Made by a program: the position numbers and the translations under genes. A stretch of 64,000 nt of DNA, from the NCBI RefSeq assembly GCF_024347515.1, contig NZ_AP025492.1:868001-932000 (forward strand), given 5' to 3'. Of the stretch, positions 35,953 through 45,745 are shown piece after piece (the stretch's first letter is position 1; each line of letters begins with the position of its first letter). The stretch is from Vibrio gigantis (lineage in GTDB: Bacteria; Pseudomonadota; Gammaproteobacteria; Enterobacterales; Vibrionaceae). The notes under the pieces are model-generated. The model was not told the origin of the DNA. It worked only from the letters and a program-made list of their open reading frames with translations, and made no database searches.

Positions 35953-37362
35953 ATGGCTCAAAGCAAAGTGTTAATCGTCGAAGATGATGAAGGTCTACGC
36001 GAAGCCCTTGTCGATACTCTCGCGCTTGCTGGCTATGAATGGCTAGAAGCGGATAGTGCGGAAGATGCTCTGGTCAAATTAAAATCCAACTCCGTTGATA
36101 TTGTCGTATCTGACGTTCAGATGGCAGGCATGGGAGGTTTGGCGCTATTGAGAAACATCAAGCAGCATTGGCCAAACCTACCTGTATTGCTAATGACCGC
36201 GTATGCCAACATCGAAGATGCCGTTGCCGCAATGAAAGAGGGTGCGATTGATTACATGGCAAAGCCATTTGCGCCAGAAGTACTGCTCAACATGGTCAGC
36301 CGCTATGCACCTGTAAAATCGGATGACAATGGCGACGCTATTGTTGCTGATGAGAAAAGTATCAAGCTAATGATGCTGGCTGATAAGGTCGCAAAAACCG
36401 ATGCTAACGTTATGGTGTTGGGCCCAAGTGGTTCTGGTAAAGAAGTGATGTCTCGTTATATTCATAATGCTTCTAGTCGCAAAGATGGTCCGTTTGTCGC
36501 GATTAACTGTGCAGCGATCCCAGACAACATGCTGGAAGCAACCCTATTTGGTTACGAAAAAGGCGCATTTACTGGCGCTATTCAAGCTTGCCCAGGTAAA
36601 TTCGAACAAGCGCAAGGCGGCACGATTTTGTTGGATGAGATCAGTGAAATGGATCTTAGCCTTCAAGCGAAATTACTGCGTGTACTGCAAGAGCGCGAGG
36701 TTGAGCGTTTAGGCAGTCGTAAGAGCATCAAGTTAGATGTTCGTGTACTTGCGACCAGTAACCGAGATCTCAAGCAGTATGTGTCTGAAGGTAATTTCCG
36801 TGAAGATTTGTACTATCGTTTGAATGTTTTCCCAATTTCTTGGCCTCCACTGTGTGAACGTAAAGGTGATATTGAGCCTTTGGCGAAGCATTTGGTTGAG
36901 CGCCACTGTACCAAACTGGGTATGCCAGTACCGGTTATGTCAGCTCAAGCGATCAGCAAACTCGTCAATTATCCGTGGCCGGGCAATGTTCGTGAATTAG
37001 ACAACGTGGTACAGCGTGCGTTAATCTTAAGTGAGAAAGAAAATATCTCTGGTGAGCATATTCTGCTTGAAGGTGTCGATTGGCAAGATGCAAGCAGCCT
37101 ACAACAAATCGTTGAAGGTAATGACGTTGCGGCGCCAGACATTAAACCGATTGCTGAAGCAAATCCAATCAGTAAAGTGGCGGCTAGCAGTGAAGGGCTC
37201 GGTAATGAGCTTAGAGATCAAGAGTATGCGATTATTCTTGAAACCTTGATCGCGTGCAATGGCCGACGCAAAGATATGGCGGAAAAGCTGGGTATTAGCC
37301 CTCGTACATTACGTTATAAGTTGGCGAAAATGCGCGATGCTGGAATAGATATCCCAAACTGA
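35953..37362 (+). CDS. flrC: Sigma-54-dependent response regulator FlrC
   Basis: A 469-residue NtrC-type regulator: receiver (about 1-120, phosphoacceptor Asp54 in VVSDVQMAGMGG), AAA+ domain with GPSGSGKE (157-164) and GAFTGA (204-209), and C-terminal helix-turn-helix (KDMAEKLGISPRTLRYKLAK). Phosphorylated by FlrB, it activates class III sigma-54 promoters such as flgB, flgF, flgK and flagellin 1 here. It forms an operon with flrB. Confidence 0.95.
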   Translation: MAQSKVLIVEDDEGLREALVDTLALAGYEWLEADSAEDALVKLKSNSVDIVVSDVQMAGMGGLALLRNIKQHWPNLPVLLMTAYANIEDAVAAMKEGAIDYMAKPFAPEVLLNMVSRYAPVKSDDNGDAIVADEKSIKLMMLADKVAKTDANVMVLGPSGSGKEVMSRYIHNASSRKDGPFVAINCAAIPDNMLEATLFGYEKGAFTGAIQACPGKFEQAQGGTILLDEISEMDLSLQAKLLRVLQEREVERLGSRKSIKLDVRVLATSNRDLKQYVSEGNFREDLYYRLNVFPISWPPLCERKGDIEPLAKHLVERHCTKLGMPVPVMSAQAISKLVNYPWPGNVRELDNVVQRALILSEKENISGEHILLEGVDWQDASSLQQIVEGNDVAAPDIKPIAEANPISKVAASSEGLGNELRDQEYAIILETLIACNGRRKDMAEKLGISPRTLRYKLAKMRDAGIDIPN

Positions 37363-37424
37363 GGGTAGATTAGTAGTGTCAGCTTTCTGACTAGTGTAAT
37401 ACGATATCTAGTCAATTTAATGTG

Positions 37425-37440
37425 TGGCACGCTAATTGCT
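37425..37440 (+). promoter_or_regulatory. Sigma-54 promoter for fliEFG
   Basis: TGGCACGCTAATTGCT is close to the ideal TGGCACG-N4-TTGC, with GG at 37426-37427 and GC at 37438-37439. It lies about 55 nt before fliE. Confidence 0.93.
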
Positions 37441-37494
37441 CTGTCAATAATACAGCTAAATAGATAGTCATAATTTTGACTCCTGAGGTAGTAG

Positions 37495-37806
37495 ATGAGA
37501 ATAGATGGTTTACAAGGCGAAATGCAGGCAATGATGGTCGAAGCTGCCAGCGCGCGTCCCGCAGCAACGGGGCAAGCGGTCGGTGCAGATTTTGGCAATA
37601 TGCTGACTAATGCCATCAATAATGTGAACTCATTACAGAAGACCTCAGGTGATCTTCAAGCTCGTTTTGATAGTGGTGACCAGAGCGTGTCTCTATCAGA
37701 CGTGATGATTGCTCGTAATAAATCTAGTGTGGCTTTTGAGGCGACGATCCAAATTAGAAATAAATTGGTCGAATCGTACAAAGAGCTGATGAACATGCCG
37801 GTATAA
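37495..37806 (+). CDS. fliE: Flagellar hook-basal body protein FliE
   Basis: A 103-residue MS ring-rod adaptor with C-terminal block VSLSDVMIARNKSSVAFEAT and ending LVESYKELMNMPV, typical of FliE. It is first in the fliEFG operon behind a near-consensus sigma-54 promoter. GAGGTAGTAG supplies the ribosome site. Confidence 0.96.
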   Translation: MRIDGLQGEMQAMMVEAASARPAATGQAVGADFGNMLTNAINNVNSLQKTSGDLQARFDSGDQSVSLSDVMIARNKSSVAFEATIQIRNKLVESYKELMNMPV

Positions 37807-37822
37807 GTTAGGTAGTTAAATA

Positions 37823-39565
37823 GTGGCAGATAATAGTCAAACAACAGATTTAACCGTGAGCGATAGCAACGACCACGCACTTATTGCAGGCTCTGAGCTA
37901 GACGGTGAAGGGCAGAATCCCGATTTAGGTGAACGCAGTTCATCTAAGTTCGATATGGCCGTAGGTGACCTCGATTTACTTCGTCAGGTCGTTTTAGTCC
38001 TTTCTATTTCTATTTGTGTAGCGCTGATTGTGATGCTGTTTTTCTGGGTTAAAGAGCCAGAAATGCGTCCATTAGGGGCTTACGAAACAGAAGAATTAAT
38101 CCCCGTTCTTGATTATTTAGATCTCCAAAAGATCGAGTACTCACTTGAAGGTAATACCATCTCTGTTCCTGCTAGCGAGTACAACTCGTTGAAGCTGAAT
38201 ATGGTTCGAGCTGGTTTGAACCAAGAGCGAAACGCGGGCGATGACATCCTCATGCAAGACATGGGCTTCGGTGTATCACAGCGTCTAGAGCAAGAGCGCT
38301 TGAAGTTAAGCCGAGAAAGACAGCTTGCCAAAGCCATTGAGCAGATGAAACAAGTGCGTAAAGCGCAGGTTTTATTAGCCTTGCCGAAGCAAAGTGTGTT
38401 TGTGCGTCATAACCAAGAAGCCTCTGCTTCAGTATTCCTAACTTTAAAAACAGGTACTAACCTCAAGCAGCAAGAAGTGGATTCTGTTGTGGATATGGTC
38501 GCGAGTGCCGTTCCGGGGATGAAAACTTCACGCATTACCGTAACCGATCAACACGGTCGACTTCTGAGTTCAGGTTCTCAGGACCCGATGTCAGCAGCGC
38601 GTCGTAAAGAACATGAGTTAGAGCGTAATCAAGAGCAAGCGCTGCGTGAGAAAATTGACTCTATCCTGATTCCTATTCTTGGATTTGGTAACTATACCGC
38701 TCAGGTTGATATTCAGCTTGATTTTAGTGCTGTGGAGCAAACGAGAAAGCGTTTTGATCCGAACACGCCAGCAACACGAAGCGAATACACTTTAGAAGAT
38801 TATAACAACGGCAATACTGTGGCAGGCATTCCGGGTGCGTTGAGTAATCAGCCTCCTGCTGATGCTTCAATCCCACAAGACGTTGCTCAGATGAAAGATG
38901 GCACTTTGACAGGTCAAGGCTCGGTTCATAAAGAAGCGACCCGAAACTTCGAGCTAGACACAACTATCAGTCACGAGCGTAAACAGACTGGTACGGTGAA
39001 CCGTCAGACAGTTTCTGTTGCGATTAAAGACCGTCAATCATTGAACCCAGATACAGGTGAAGTGGTTCACACGCCAATTCCAGCGAGCGAAATCAATGCA
39101 ATTCGCCAAGTGCTGATTGGTACGGTGGGCTTTGACGAATCTCGTGGTGATTTACTAAATGTATTAAGCATGCAGTTTGCACCTCAAGTAACAGATGTTG
39201 TTGCTGATGTGCCAATCTGGGAACATCCAAACTTCAATGATTGGGTTCGTTGGTTTGCGAGTGCGCTGGTTATTATTGTGGTGGTACTGGTACTTGTCCG
39301 CCCTGCAATGAAGAAACTGCTTAACCCAGCAGCTGACAATGATGAACAGATGTACGGCCCTGATGGTATGCCAATTGGTGCCGATGGCGAAACCAGCTTA
39401 ATTGGTGGTGATATTGAAGGTGGTGAGTTGTTTGAATTTGGTTCCAGCATCGACTTACCAAACCTTCATAAAGACGAGGACGTGCTGAAAGCAGTACGTG
39501 CACTTGTAGCGAATGAACCTGAGCTAGCAGCTCAAGTAGTTAAGAATTGGATGGTAGATGGCTAA
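37823..39565 (+). CDS. fliF: Flagellar MS-ring protein FliF
   Basis: A 580-residue inner-membrane ring protein starting at GTG 37823 after a TAGGTAG ribosome site. It has transmembrane segments at about residues 55-75 and 475-495, ring-building motifs between them (LPKQSVFVRHNQEASASVFL), and a C-terminal FliG-binding tail. It nucleates the basal body. The last codons overlap fliG by 8 nt. Confidence 0.96.
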   Translation: MADNSQTTDLTVSDSNDHALIAGSELDGEGQNPDLGERSSSKFDMAVGDLDLLRQVVLVLSISICVALIVMLFFWVKEPEMRPLGAYETEELIPVLDYLDLQKIEYSLEGNTISVPASEYNSLKLNMVRAGLNQERNAGDDILMQDMGFGVSQRLEQERLKLSRERQLAKAIEQMKQVRKAQVLLALPKQSVFVRHNQEASASVFLTLKTGTNLKQQEVDSVVDMVASAVPGMKTSRITVTDQHGRLLSSGSQDPMSAARRKEHELERNQEQALREKIDSILIPILGFGNYTAQVDIQLDFSAVEQTRKRFDPNTPATRSEYTLEDYNNGNTVAGIPGALSNQPPADASIPQDVAQMKDGTLTGQGSVHKEATRNFELDTTISHERKQTGTVNRQTVSVAIKDRQSLNPDTGEVVHTPIPASEINAIRQVLIGTVGFDESRGDLLNVLSMQFAPQVTDVVADVPIWEHPNFNDWVRWFASALVIIVVVLVLVRPAMKKLLNPAADNDEQMYGPDGMPIGADGETSLIGGDIEGGELFEFGSSIDLPNLHKDEDVLKAVRALVANEPELAAQVVKNWMVDG

Positions 39566-40619
39566 CGAAATAGTTCCACAACAAACTGAAGGCGGTGAAG
39601 TGCTTGATGTCTCTAGCGTGGATATCGGTTCTATCTCTGGCGATGAGCGCGCTGCGATCTTGTTGTTAAGTTTAAATGAAGAAGATGCTGCTGGTATTAT
39701 TCGTCACCTAGAGCCAAAGCAGGTTCAGCGTGTGGGTAGTGCGATGGCGCGAGCTACGGATCTATCTCAGGAGAAAGTAGGCGCAGTGCACCGTGCTTTC
39801 TTGGATGATATTCAGAAGTACACCAACATTGGTATGGGCAGCGAAGACTTCATGCGTAACGCTTTAGTTGCTGCTTTGGGTGAAGACAAGGCGAATAACC
39901 TTGTCGATCAAATCCTTCTCGGCACGGGTTCGAAAGGTTTGGATTCACTTAAGTGGATGGATCCTCGTCAGGTGGCGAGCATTATCATCAACGAACACCC
40001 TCAGATTCAAACTATTGTGTTGTCGTACCTCGATGCCGATCAATCGGCTGAGATCCTGTCTCAGTTCCCAGAGCGCGTTCGCTTGGATCTGATGATGCGT
40101 ATTGCCAACCTTGAAGAAGTTCAACCTTCAGCTCTTGCTGAACTGAACGAAATCATGGAGAAACAGTTCGCGGGTCAAGCGGGTGCTCAAGCTGCCAAAA
40201 TTGGTGGCCTGAAAGCCGCAGCTGAAATCATGAATTACATGGACAACAACGTGGAAGGCGTCTTGATGGATCAAATCCGTGACCAAGACGAAGACATGGC
40301 AACTCAGATCCAAGATCTTATGTTTGTCTTTGAAAACCTTATTGAAGTTGATGACCAAGGTGTTCAACGACTACTGCGTGATGTCCCACAAGACATTCTA
40401 CAGAAAGCGCTTAAAGGTGCTGATGACGGTCTACGCGAGAAGATCTTCAAGAACATGTCTAAACGTGCTGCCGATATGATGAGAGACGATATTGAGGCGA
40501 TGCCGCCTGTGAAAGTCTCTGACGTTGAAGCGGCTCAGAAAGAGATCTTGGGTATTGCGAGGAAGATGGCAGACAGCGGCGAGATTATGCTGTCTGGTGG
40601 CGCCGACGAGTTCCTTTAA
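39558..40619 (+). CDS. fliG: Flagellar motor switch protein FliG
   Basis: A 353-residue rotor protein with N-terminal FliF-binding, middle and C-terminal domains. The C-terminal torque helix contains LIEVDDQGVQRLLRDVPQDI, including charged residues that meet the stator. In vibrios the stator is the Na+-driven PomAB (not in the window). It overlaps fliF by 8 nt, and a strong hairpin follows. Confidence 0.96.
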   Translation: MANEIVPQQTEGGEVLDVSSVDIGSISGDERAAILLLSLNEEDAAGIIRHLEPKQVQRVGSAMARATDLSQEKVGAVHRAFLDDIQKYTNIGMGSEDFMRNALVAALGEDKANNLVDQILLGTGSKGLDSLKWMDPRQVASIIINEHPQIQTIVLSYLDADQSAEILSQFPERVRLDLMMRIANLEEVQPSALAELNEIMEKQFAGQAGAQAAKIGGLKAAAEIMNYMDNNVEGVLMDQIRDQDEDMATQIQDLMFVFENLIEVDDQGVQRLLRDVPQDILQKALKGADDGLREKIFKNMSKRAADMMRDDIEAMPPVKVSDVEAAQKEILGIARKMADSGEIMLSGGADEFL

Positions 40620-40631
40620 TACAGAAACCTC

Positions 40632-40660
40632 AAAAGCCCCACACTGTTGGGGCTTTTCTT
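40632..40660 (+). terminator. Intrinsic terminator between fliG and fliH
   Basis: AAAAGCCCC/GGGGCTTTT with an 8-nt loop is followed by CTTTAT. It lies inside what is usually one fliE-fliJ operon. Confidence 0.8.
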
Positions 40661-40694
40661 TATCCAACTTCGAACCAATGATCAATTCCAGTTT

Positions 40695-40718
40695 AACTGT
40701 TTGAATTTAAAAACAGTT
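40695..40718 (+). other. Hairpin in the fliH leader
   Basis: AACTGTTT/AAACAGTT form an 8-bp stem about 27 nt before the fliH ATG. With the preceding terminator it may control fliHIJ expression. Confidence 0.5.
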
Positions 40719-40744
40719 GGGCTCACTCATAGATAGGTACTGAT

Positions 40745-41545
40745 ATGTCAGGTGATAGAAAACGCGGCTTCCTTCGCCCTGAAGAAGATAATACGGTTGC
40801 CCAACCTCAGAAATGGGGGCTACCTGACTACACCTCTGACGTGAGTAAACAAGCCAAAGAAACGGCTTTTAACTACGATCCAGGTTGGATGCCAACAGTA
40901 GAAGAGGCCATTGAAGATGAAGAGCTTGTTTTGACCGAAGAGCAAATCGAACTGATCAAGCAAGGCGCTTATCAAGAAGGTTTGCATCAAGGACAAGAAG
41001 CTGGCTTCAAACAAGGTTACGAAAAAGGCAAAGAAGAAGGCTTTGCTGCTGGTCATGCCGAAGGTAATGAAGCCGGTAAGCTCGAAGGCGTAACCGCTGG
41101 TCAAGAGTACATTCAACAACAAGTGGCTATCTTTATGGGGCTTGCTAACCAGTTTGCTCAACCTTTGGAGCTGATGAATGCTCAGGTTGAAAAGCAGTTG
41201 GTGGACATGGTTCTTACTATGGTTAAAGAAGTGGTTCACGTTGAAGTTCAAACCAATCCACAAATCATCCTAGATACCGTGAAAGAGTCAGTAGAATCGC
41301 TGCCGATCTCTGGTCATGCGATCACATTGAAGCTTAACCCGGAAGACGTCACGATCATTCGCTCTGCGTATGGCGAAACTGAATTGGATTGTCGCAATTG
41401 GACGCTAGTAGCTGAGCCTGCACTTAACCGTGGTGATGTACAAATCGAGGCGGGTGAGTCGAGTGTTAACTACCGTATGGAAGATCGCGTGAAAAGTGTA
41501 ATTCAGAACTTCTGCGGCACGAACCGCCACCAGGGTCACGAGTAA
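40745..41545 (+). CDS. fliH: Flagellar export stator FliH
   Basis: A 266-residue cytoplasmic regulator of the FliI ATPase. The central part has the Gly-x3-Gly-rich helix typical of FliH ([20 protein letters not shown], then [15 protein letters not shown]). The C-terminal domain resembles V/F-ATPase E/delta subunits. The stop overlaps the fliI ATG as TAATG, so they are coupled. Confidence 0.95.
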   Translation: MSGDRKRGFLRPEEDNTVAQPQKWGLPDYTSDVSKQAKETAFNYDPGWMPTVEEAIEDEELVLTEEQIELIKQGAYQEGLHQGQEAGFKQGYEKGKEEGFAAGHAEGNEAGKLEGVTAGQEYIQQQVAIFMGLANQFAQPLELMNAQVEKQLVDMVLTMVKEVVHVEVQTNPQIILDTVKESVESLPISGHAITLKLNPEDVTIIRSAYGETELDCRNWTLVAEPALNRGDVQIEAGESSVNYRMEDRVKSVIQNFCGTNRHQGHE

Positions 41546-42864
41546 TGCTTGAGTTAGCGAACCGTCTTAGTCAATACAAAGTCGAAGGGCTAAAATCACG
41601 ACCTATTGCATCTGGCAAGTTGGTGCGAGTTGTTGGCTTAACGCTTGAAGCGACCGGCTGTAAAGCGCCGATTGGCAGCTTGTGCTTAGTTGAAACCATG
41701 TCTGGTCAGATGGAAGCCGAAGTCGTTGGTTTTTCTGGCGATAATCTGTTTTTGATGCCGAGTGAGCAAATTACCGGGATTTTACCTGGTGCTCGCGTCA
41801 CGCCAATGACAACCGAAAGTGGTATCCCAGTAGGAATGGAACTCCTTGGTCGAGTGATCGATGGCGTAGGTAATCCACTGGACGGTTTAGGTCCAATCTA
41901 TACAGAGCAACGCGCTTCATTTAATGCTGAACCAATCAACCCGTTAGCACGTAAACCGATCTCTGAACCACTTGATGTAGGCCTAAAAGCCATTAATGGT
42001 TTGCTAACGGTGGGTAAAGGGCAACGTATCGGCCTGTTTGCTGGTTCTGGTGTTGGTAAGTCGGTAACGCTTGGGATGATGACTCGAGGTACAACTGCAC
42101 AAGTGGTTGTAGTAGGTTTAATCGGTGAGCGTGGACGCGAAGTAAAAGAATTTATCGAAGAGATTCTTGGTGAAGACGGCCGCAAACGATCGGTCGTGGT
42201 TGCTGCGCCTGCCGATTCATCGCCACTGATGCGCTTAAAAGGTTGTCAAACTGCACTGGCTGTCGCCGAGTATTTCCGTGACCAAGGCTTAGACGTTCTG
42301 CTTCTGATGGATTCATTGACCCGTTTTGCTCAGGCTCAGCGTGAAATTGCTCTGTCTGTTGGCGAGCCGCCAGCAACCAAAGGTTATCCGCCATCAGTTT
42401 TCGCCAAGCTCCCTGCGCTAGTGGAACGAGCGGGTAATGGTAATGATGAGCAAGGTTCAATCACGGCCTTCTTTACCGTGTTAACCGAAGGCGATGACCT
42501 ACAAGATCCCATTGCTGATGCATCGCGAGCGATTCTCGATGGTCACGTTGTGTTGTCACGTGAAATGGCAGATGCGGGTCATTACCCTGCGATTGACGTT
42601 GAGAAATCCGTTAGCCGTGTGATGCCTCAAATCACCACCGAAGAACATGTGCTGATGTCGAAAGCCGTAAGACAAGTACTCTCTATCTGTCGCAAGAACC
42701 AAGACTTGGTGTCGATTGGTGCTTACAAGCCGGGTACCGATCCTGCGATTGATAGCGCCTTCACCTTGAAGCCAAAATTGGATGAGTACTTACAGCAGAA
42801 GATGAAAGAAACGGTGCCATACGACATGTGCGTCAATATGTTGAAACATGTGCTGGGTGGCTAG
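41545..42864 (+). CDS. fliI: Flagellar export ATPase FliI
   Basis: A 439-residue F1-beta-like ATPase with Walker [12 protein letters not shown] (about 164-174) and Walker [21 protein letters not shown]. It forms the hexamer under the export gate and loads substrate-chaperone complexes. It overlaps fliH by one base and precedes fliJ by 19 nt. Confidence 0.97.
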   Translation: MLELANRLSQYKVEGLKSRPIASGKLVRVVGLTLEATGCKAPIGSLCLVETMSGQMEAEVVGFSGDNLFLMPSEQITGILPGARVTPMTTESGIPVGMELLGRVIDGVGNPLDGLGPIYTEQRASFNAEPINPLARKPISEPLDVGLKAINGLLTVGKGQRIGLFAGSGVGKSVTLGMMTRGTTAQVVVVGLIGERGREVKEFIEEILGEDGRKRSVVVAAPADSSPLMRLKGCQTALAVAEYFRDQGLDVLLLMDSLTRFAQAQREIALSVGEPPATKGYPPSVFAKLPALVERAGNGNDEQGSITAFFTVLTEGDDLQDPIADASRAILDGHVVLSREMADAGHYPAIDVEKSVSRVMPQITTEEHVLMSKAVRQVLSICRKNQDLVSIGAYKPGTDPAIDSAFTLKPKLDEYLQQKMKETVPYDMCVNMLKHVLGG

Positions 42865-42883
42865 CAGGTGATTAAGGTTAGTC

Positions 42884-43321
42884 ATGGATAACGCATTAGA
42901 GTTTCTTCTCGACCAAGCAAAAGACCAAGAAAACCAAGCGGTATTGGCGCTCAACAAAGCGAATGCGGAGCTGCAAGGGTACTACGAACAGGTCGCGCAG
43001 ATTGAAAAGTACCGACTGGATTATTGCCAGCAACTTGTCGATAGAGGCAAGGCGGGGCTGACTGCCAGTCAATATGGGCATTTGAATCGCTTCTTAACTC
43101 AATTGGATGAAACGCTTTCTAAACAGCGAGAAGCGGAGCATCACTTTAAAAATCAGGTCGATAATTGTCAGAACTACTGGATGGAGCTGCGTAAGAAGCG
43201 TAAATCCTACGAGTGGTTGATGGAGAAGAAGCAGAAAGAGAAAGCCAAACTGCAGGATCAAAGAGAACAAAAGCAGATGGATGAGTTTTCAACTTTGCTT
43301 TATAGCCGAAAGAAGATGTGA
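42884..43321 (+). CDS. fliJ: Flagellar export protein FliJ
   Basis: A 145-residue, charged, coiled-coil protein that inserts into the FliI ring like a gamma stalk. Helical heptads run through most of its length (EWLMEKKQKEKAKLQDQREQ near the C-terminus). It is the last gene of fliHIJ, and the next gene, fliK, has its own sigma-54 site. Confidence 0.93.
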   Translation: MDNALEFLLDQAKDQENQAVLALNKANAELQGYYEQVAQIEKYRLDYCQQLVDRGKAGLTASQYGHLNRFLTQLDETLSKQREAEHHFKNQVDNCQNYWMELRKKRKSYEWLMEKKQKEKAKLQDQREQKQMDEFSTLLYSRKKM

Positions 43322-43375
43322 TCCTGAGCCACGAATCCTACTGACGCTGTTCTCATTGTGATTAGCCGAGATTTC

Positions 43376-43394
43376 TAGGCATGTTTCTTGCTCT
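43376..43394 (+). promoter_or_regulatory. Sigma-54 promoter for fliK-flhB operon
   Basis: TAGGCATGTTTCTTGCTCT has GG at 43378-43379 and GC at 43390-43391, 10 nt apart. It lies about 110 nt before fliK. Confidence 0.75.
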
Positions 43395-43501
43395 GTTTTA
43401 TATAAAATTGCGCCTCGTGCCTACCAAAGGTATGAAAAGCATCCGACTTTCTTTTTGTTGCCTGTTTAGGGTGGCAAAGCTAGTAGATAGAGCTTGTATA
43501 T

Positions 43502-45652
43502 ATGAACGTTAGTCCTTCTTCAAATTCAGCGACCAACACAACGTCATCGTTGTTGGACACAGGTTCTGCCGCTTCAAAGGTAGAGGAAACCGGCGACTCA
43601 AAAGGTTTCTTTGAGTCTTTAAAAGAAGCGCTCGGCTTTGAAGAAAGTGGTGGCAAAGCAGCGGAAAAAGAAGCAGACAGCACTGCAAAATCTGATGTTA
43701 AACAAGCCTCTACGGAAAGTGAAGTTTCTGGTGATGCAATGAAAACGGAATCAGCAGACGCTAAGACTACGGATGAGTCAAGCGAAGCACAAAGCAAGCA
43801 AGCGGTTTCAGAAGTTGAGGGTGAGAAAACCACAGACAAAGCTCCTGTAGAGGCTTTGTCTAGCTCAGAGGCACAGCTCAAAGCCAATTCAACCGATGAT
43901 GCAGCTATCGCTAACAAGGCGGATGGGAAAGATGAGTTGGCTAAGAGCAATGACTCTAAGGAGCAGACAGCTCCCCCCCAAGTTCAGGCTTCGTTAGAGG
44001 TAGACGAACCTACCCAAGCATCGCAAGCAGCGGCAGCGATGAATGAAGGAAACAAGTTATTAGGTCAGTTGGATGAGGCAAATAAAACGCTGAATCAGAC
44101 GCCGAACGGCAAAGCCTTGCCACAACAGTCTCAGTTAGAACAGGCTCAGGTCGACCAAGCTCAAGGTAATATTCCAGGAGCTTCTGTTGCAGGCTTATCA
44201 GCTGCAGGTGAAGTGGGTAAGCAGCTACAGCAAGCCAACGAAGCGGATCAAGGTAGCGCACTAGAAGTTGATTCTAAAATTGCTGTGCTTACTGGCGGGA
44301 AAGGCGTTTCGCAACTGACAGATGATGAAATTCGTCAGTTGATGGATAAAGGCGTTACTCCAGAGCAGATTGAAGCAAGCATGAGCCGAGAGCTCAACCA
44401 GAAAAATGTGGCACAAGCAGAAGCTGCTGAGCAAAGCCAAGCACTGTCTCCAGCGGATATTGAGTTGGCAAAACAGGTAGATGCACACACCAAAGCGCTC
44501 AATCAACTGAATGCTCAGATTGATTCAAAACAGTCCGTTGTTGATGGCCTACTGCAGAAGCAGCAAAGTGGCACAAAGTTGACAACTGATGAGCAAGCGA
44601 TGCTTGCTAAAACGACCGCTGAGTTAGACGTTTTGGATAAACAACTCGCAAACGTTCAGCAACAAGCAACGGCTTTATTGAGCCAAGCTCCGGGCGCAAA
44701 CAATGCCTCTGCTGAGCCTGTTGCGATTGATTGGGATAATACAGATTCAAATGAAGCCAAAGCCTTAGCGGCAGCATCGACAGTAGCGGTTGCGACGGCT
44801 GCGCAGCAAACTACGGCACAAGCTGCAGCGCAATCGGTAAGTAATGCGGCTACCACTCATGCAGCGACGGATAAAGCAGCAATGCTGCACGCTAATAATA
44901 CGCATGTAGCCCAACAGGCCGCTGCTCAACAAGCTAATGTCGCAGCACAACAGCCACAAGCTGCGTTGGATCCTGCGTTAACCGCGCAAGGTGTGGCGCT
45001 GAATGCAGCACCTGCCGCGACCAAAGCGGGTTCAACAGACATGTTACTTAAGGCCGGTGCTGGTGCGGCTGCTCTTTCTGGCTTAGGCAAAGCCGGTGCT
45101 AAGGAAGATTTGAAAGACACCACATTTGCTCAGCAGATCGCTTCTGCGGCTGGCGTACAAGGTGCAGCGACCACCGGTTCGGCACCAACACGAGCCGAGA
45201 TTCAAGCTGCTCAACAGGCACCGTTGCAGCTGACTAAAGAGCTAGCAAATGAACAGGTCGCTGAAAAAGTACAAATGATGATGTCTAAAAACCTTAAGAA
45301 CTTAGACATTCGACTCGATCCACCAGAGCTGGGTCAGATGAAGATCCGCATGACCATGAATAATGACGTGGCGAACGTGCATTTTACGGTGAACAGCCAA
45401 CAGGCGAGGGATGTGATTGAACAAACCTTACCTCGATTGAGAGAGATGCTTGCTCAGCAAGGTCTGCAGCTTGCCGATTCGTCCGTACAACAACAGAACT
45501 CCGGTCAGGGGCAAGATAGATACAACAATGGTGAGCAACAATCCGGCGCTAGCCGCACAAATGATGGCCAAGGTGATGAAAACCTTGATAGCGGCAGCAA
45601 TCTTGAATTGAATGTCGCATCAAAGCGTGATGGAATTAGTTATTATGCCTAA
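43502..45652 (+). CDS. fliK: Flagellar hook-length control protein FliK
   Basis: A 716-residue molecular ruler. The N-terminal about 560 residues are low-complexity, rich in Ala, Gln, Ser, Glu and Lys, as usual for FliK but long. The conserved C-terminal switch domain (about 585-660) has NLDIRLDPPELGQMKIRM and DVIEQTLPRLREMLAQQGLQ, which act on FlhB to change export from hook to filament. The long Ala/Gln stretches near 410-500 read as simple-sequence expansions. An in-frame repeat zone follows the stop. Confidence 0.93.
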   Translation: MNVSPSSNSATNTTSSLLDTGSAASKVEETGDSKGFFESLKEALGFEESGGKAAEKEADSTAKSDVKQASTESEVSGDAMKTESADAKTTDESSEAQSKQAVSEVEGEKTTDKAPVEALSSSEAQLKANSTDDAAIANKADGKDELAKSNDSKEQTAPPQVQASLEVDEPTQASQAAAAMNEGNKLLGQLDEANKTLNQTPNGKALPQQSQLEQAQVDQAQGNIPGASVAGLSAAGEVGKQLQQANEADQGSALEVDSKIAVLTGGKGVSQLTDDEIRQLMDKGVTPEQIEASMSRELNQKNVAQAEAAEQSQALSPADIELAKQVDAHTKALNQLNAQIDSKQSVVDGLLQKQQSGTKLTTDEQAMLAKTTAELDVLDKQLANVQQQATALLSQAPGANNASAEPVAIDWDNTDSNEAKALAAASTVAVATAAQQTTAQAAAQSVSNAATTHAATDKAAMLHANNTHVAQQAAAQQANVAAQQPQAALDPALTAQGVALNAAPAATKAGSTDMLLKAGAGAAALSGLGKAGAKEDLKDTTFAQQIASAAGVQGAATTGSAPTRAEIQAAQQAPLQLTKELANEQVAEKVQMMMSKNLKNLDIRLDPPELGQMKIRMTMNNDVANVHFTVNSQQARDVIEQTLPRLREMLAQQGLQLADSSVQQQNSGQGQDRYNNGEQQSGASRTNDGQGDENLDSGSNLELNVASKRDGISYYA

Positions 45653-45663
45653 TATCAGGCTAA

Positions 45664-45723
45664 GTACACTTAGTTAAGAGAAAGTACACTTAATTAATAG
45701 ACAGTACCGTTAGTTAATCGAAA
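45664..45723 (+). repeat. Three tandem 20-bp repeats between fliK and fliL
   Basis: Units at 45664-45683, 45684-45703 and 45704-45723 share GTAC-x-(C/G)TTA-x-TTAA as a core, with units 1 and 2 matching at 16 of 20 positions. They fill most of the 93-nt fliK-fliL gap and are packed with stop codons. Confidence 0.88.
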
Positions 45724-45745
45724 GAACAGGAAGTTAGAGTAAGAT

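Noticed and set aside
40820..41263. A 147-codon minus-strand frame inside fliH
   Set aside because: Complement of the repetitive FliH helix; the FliH frame is clearly the real gene.
43480..43950. A 156-codon minus-strand frame over the start of fliK
   Set aside because: Low-complexity Ser/Ala translation of the complement of the fliK N-terminus; no independent support.
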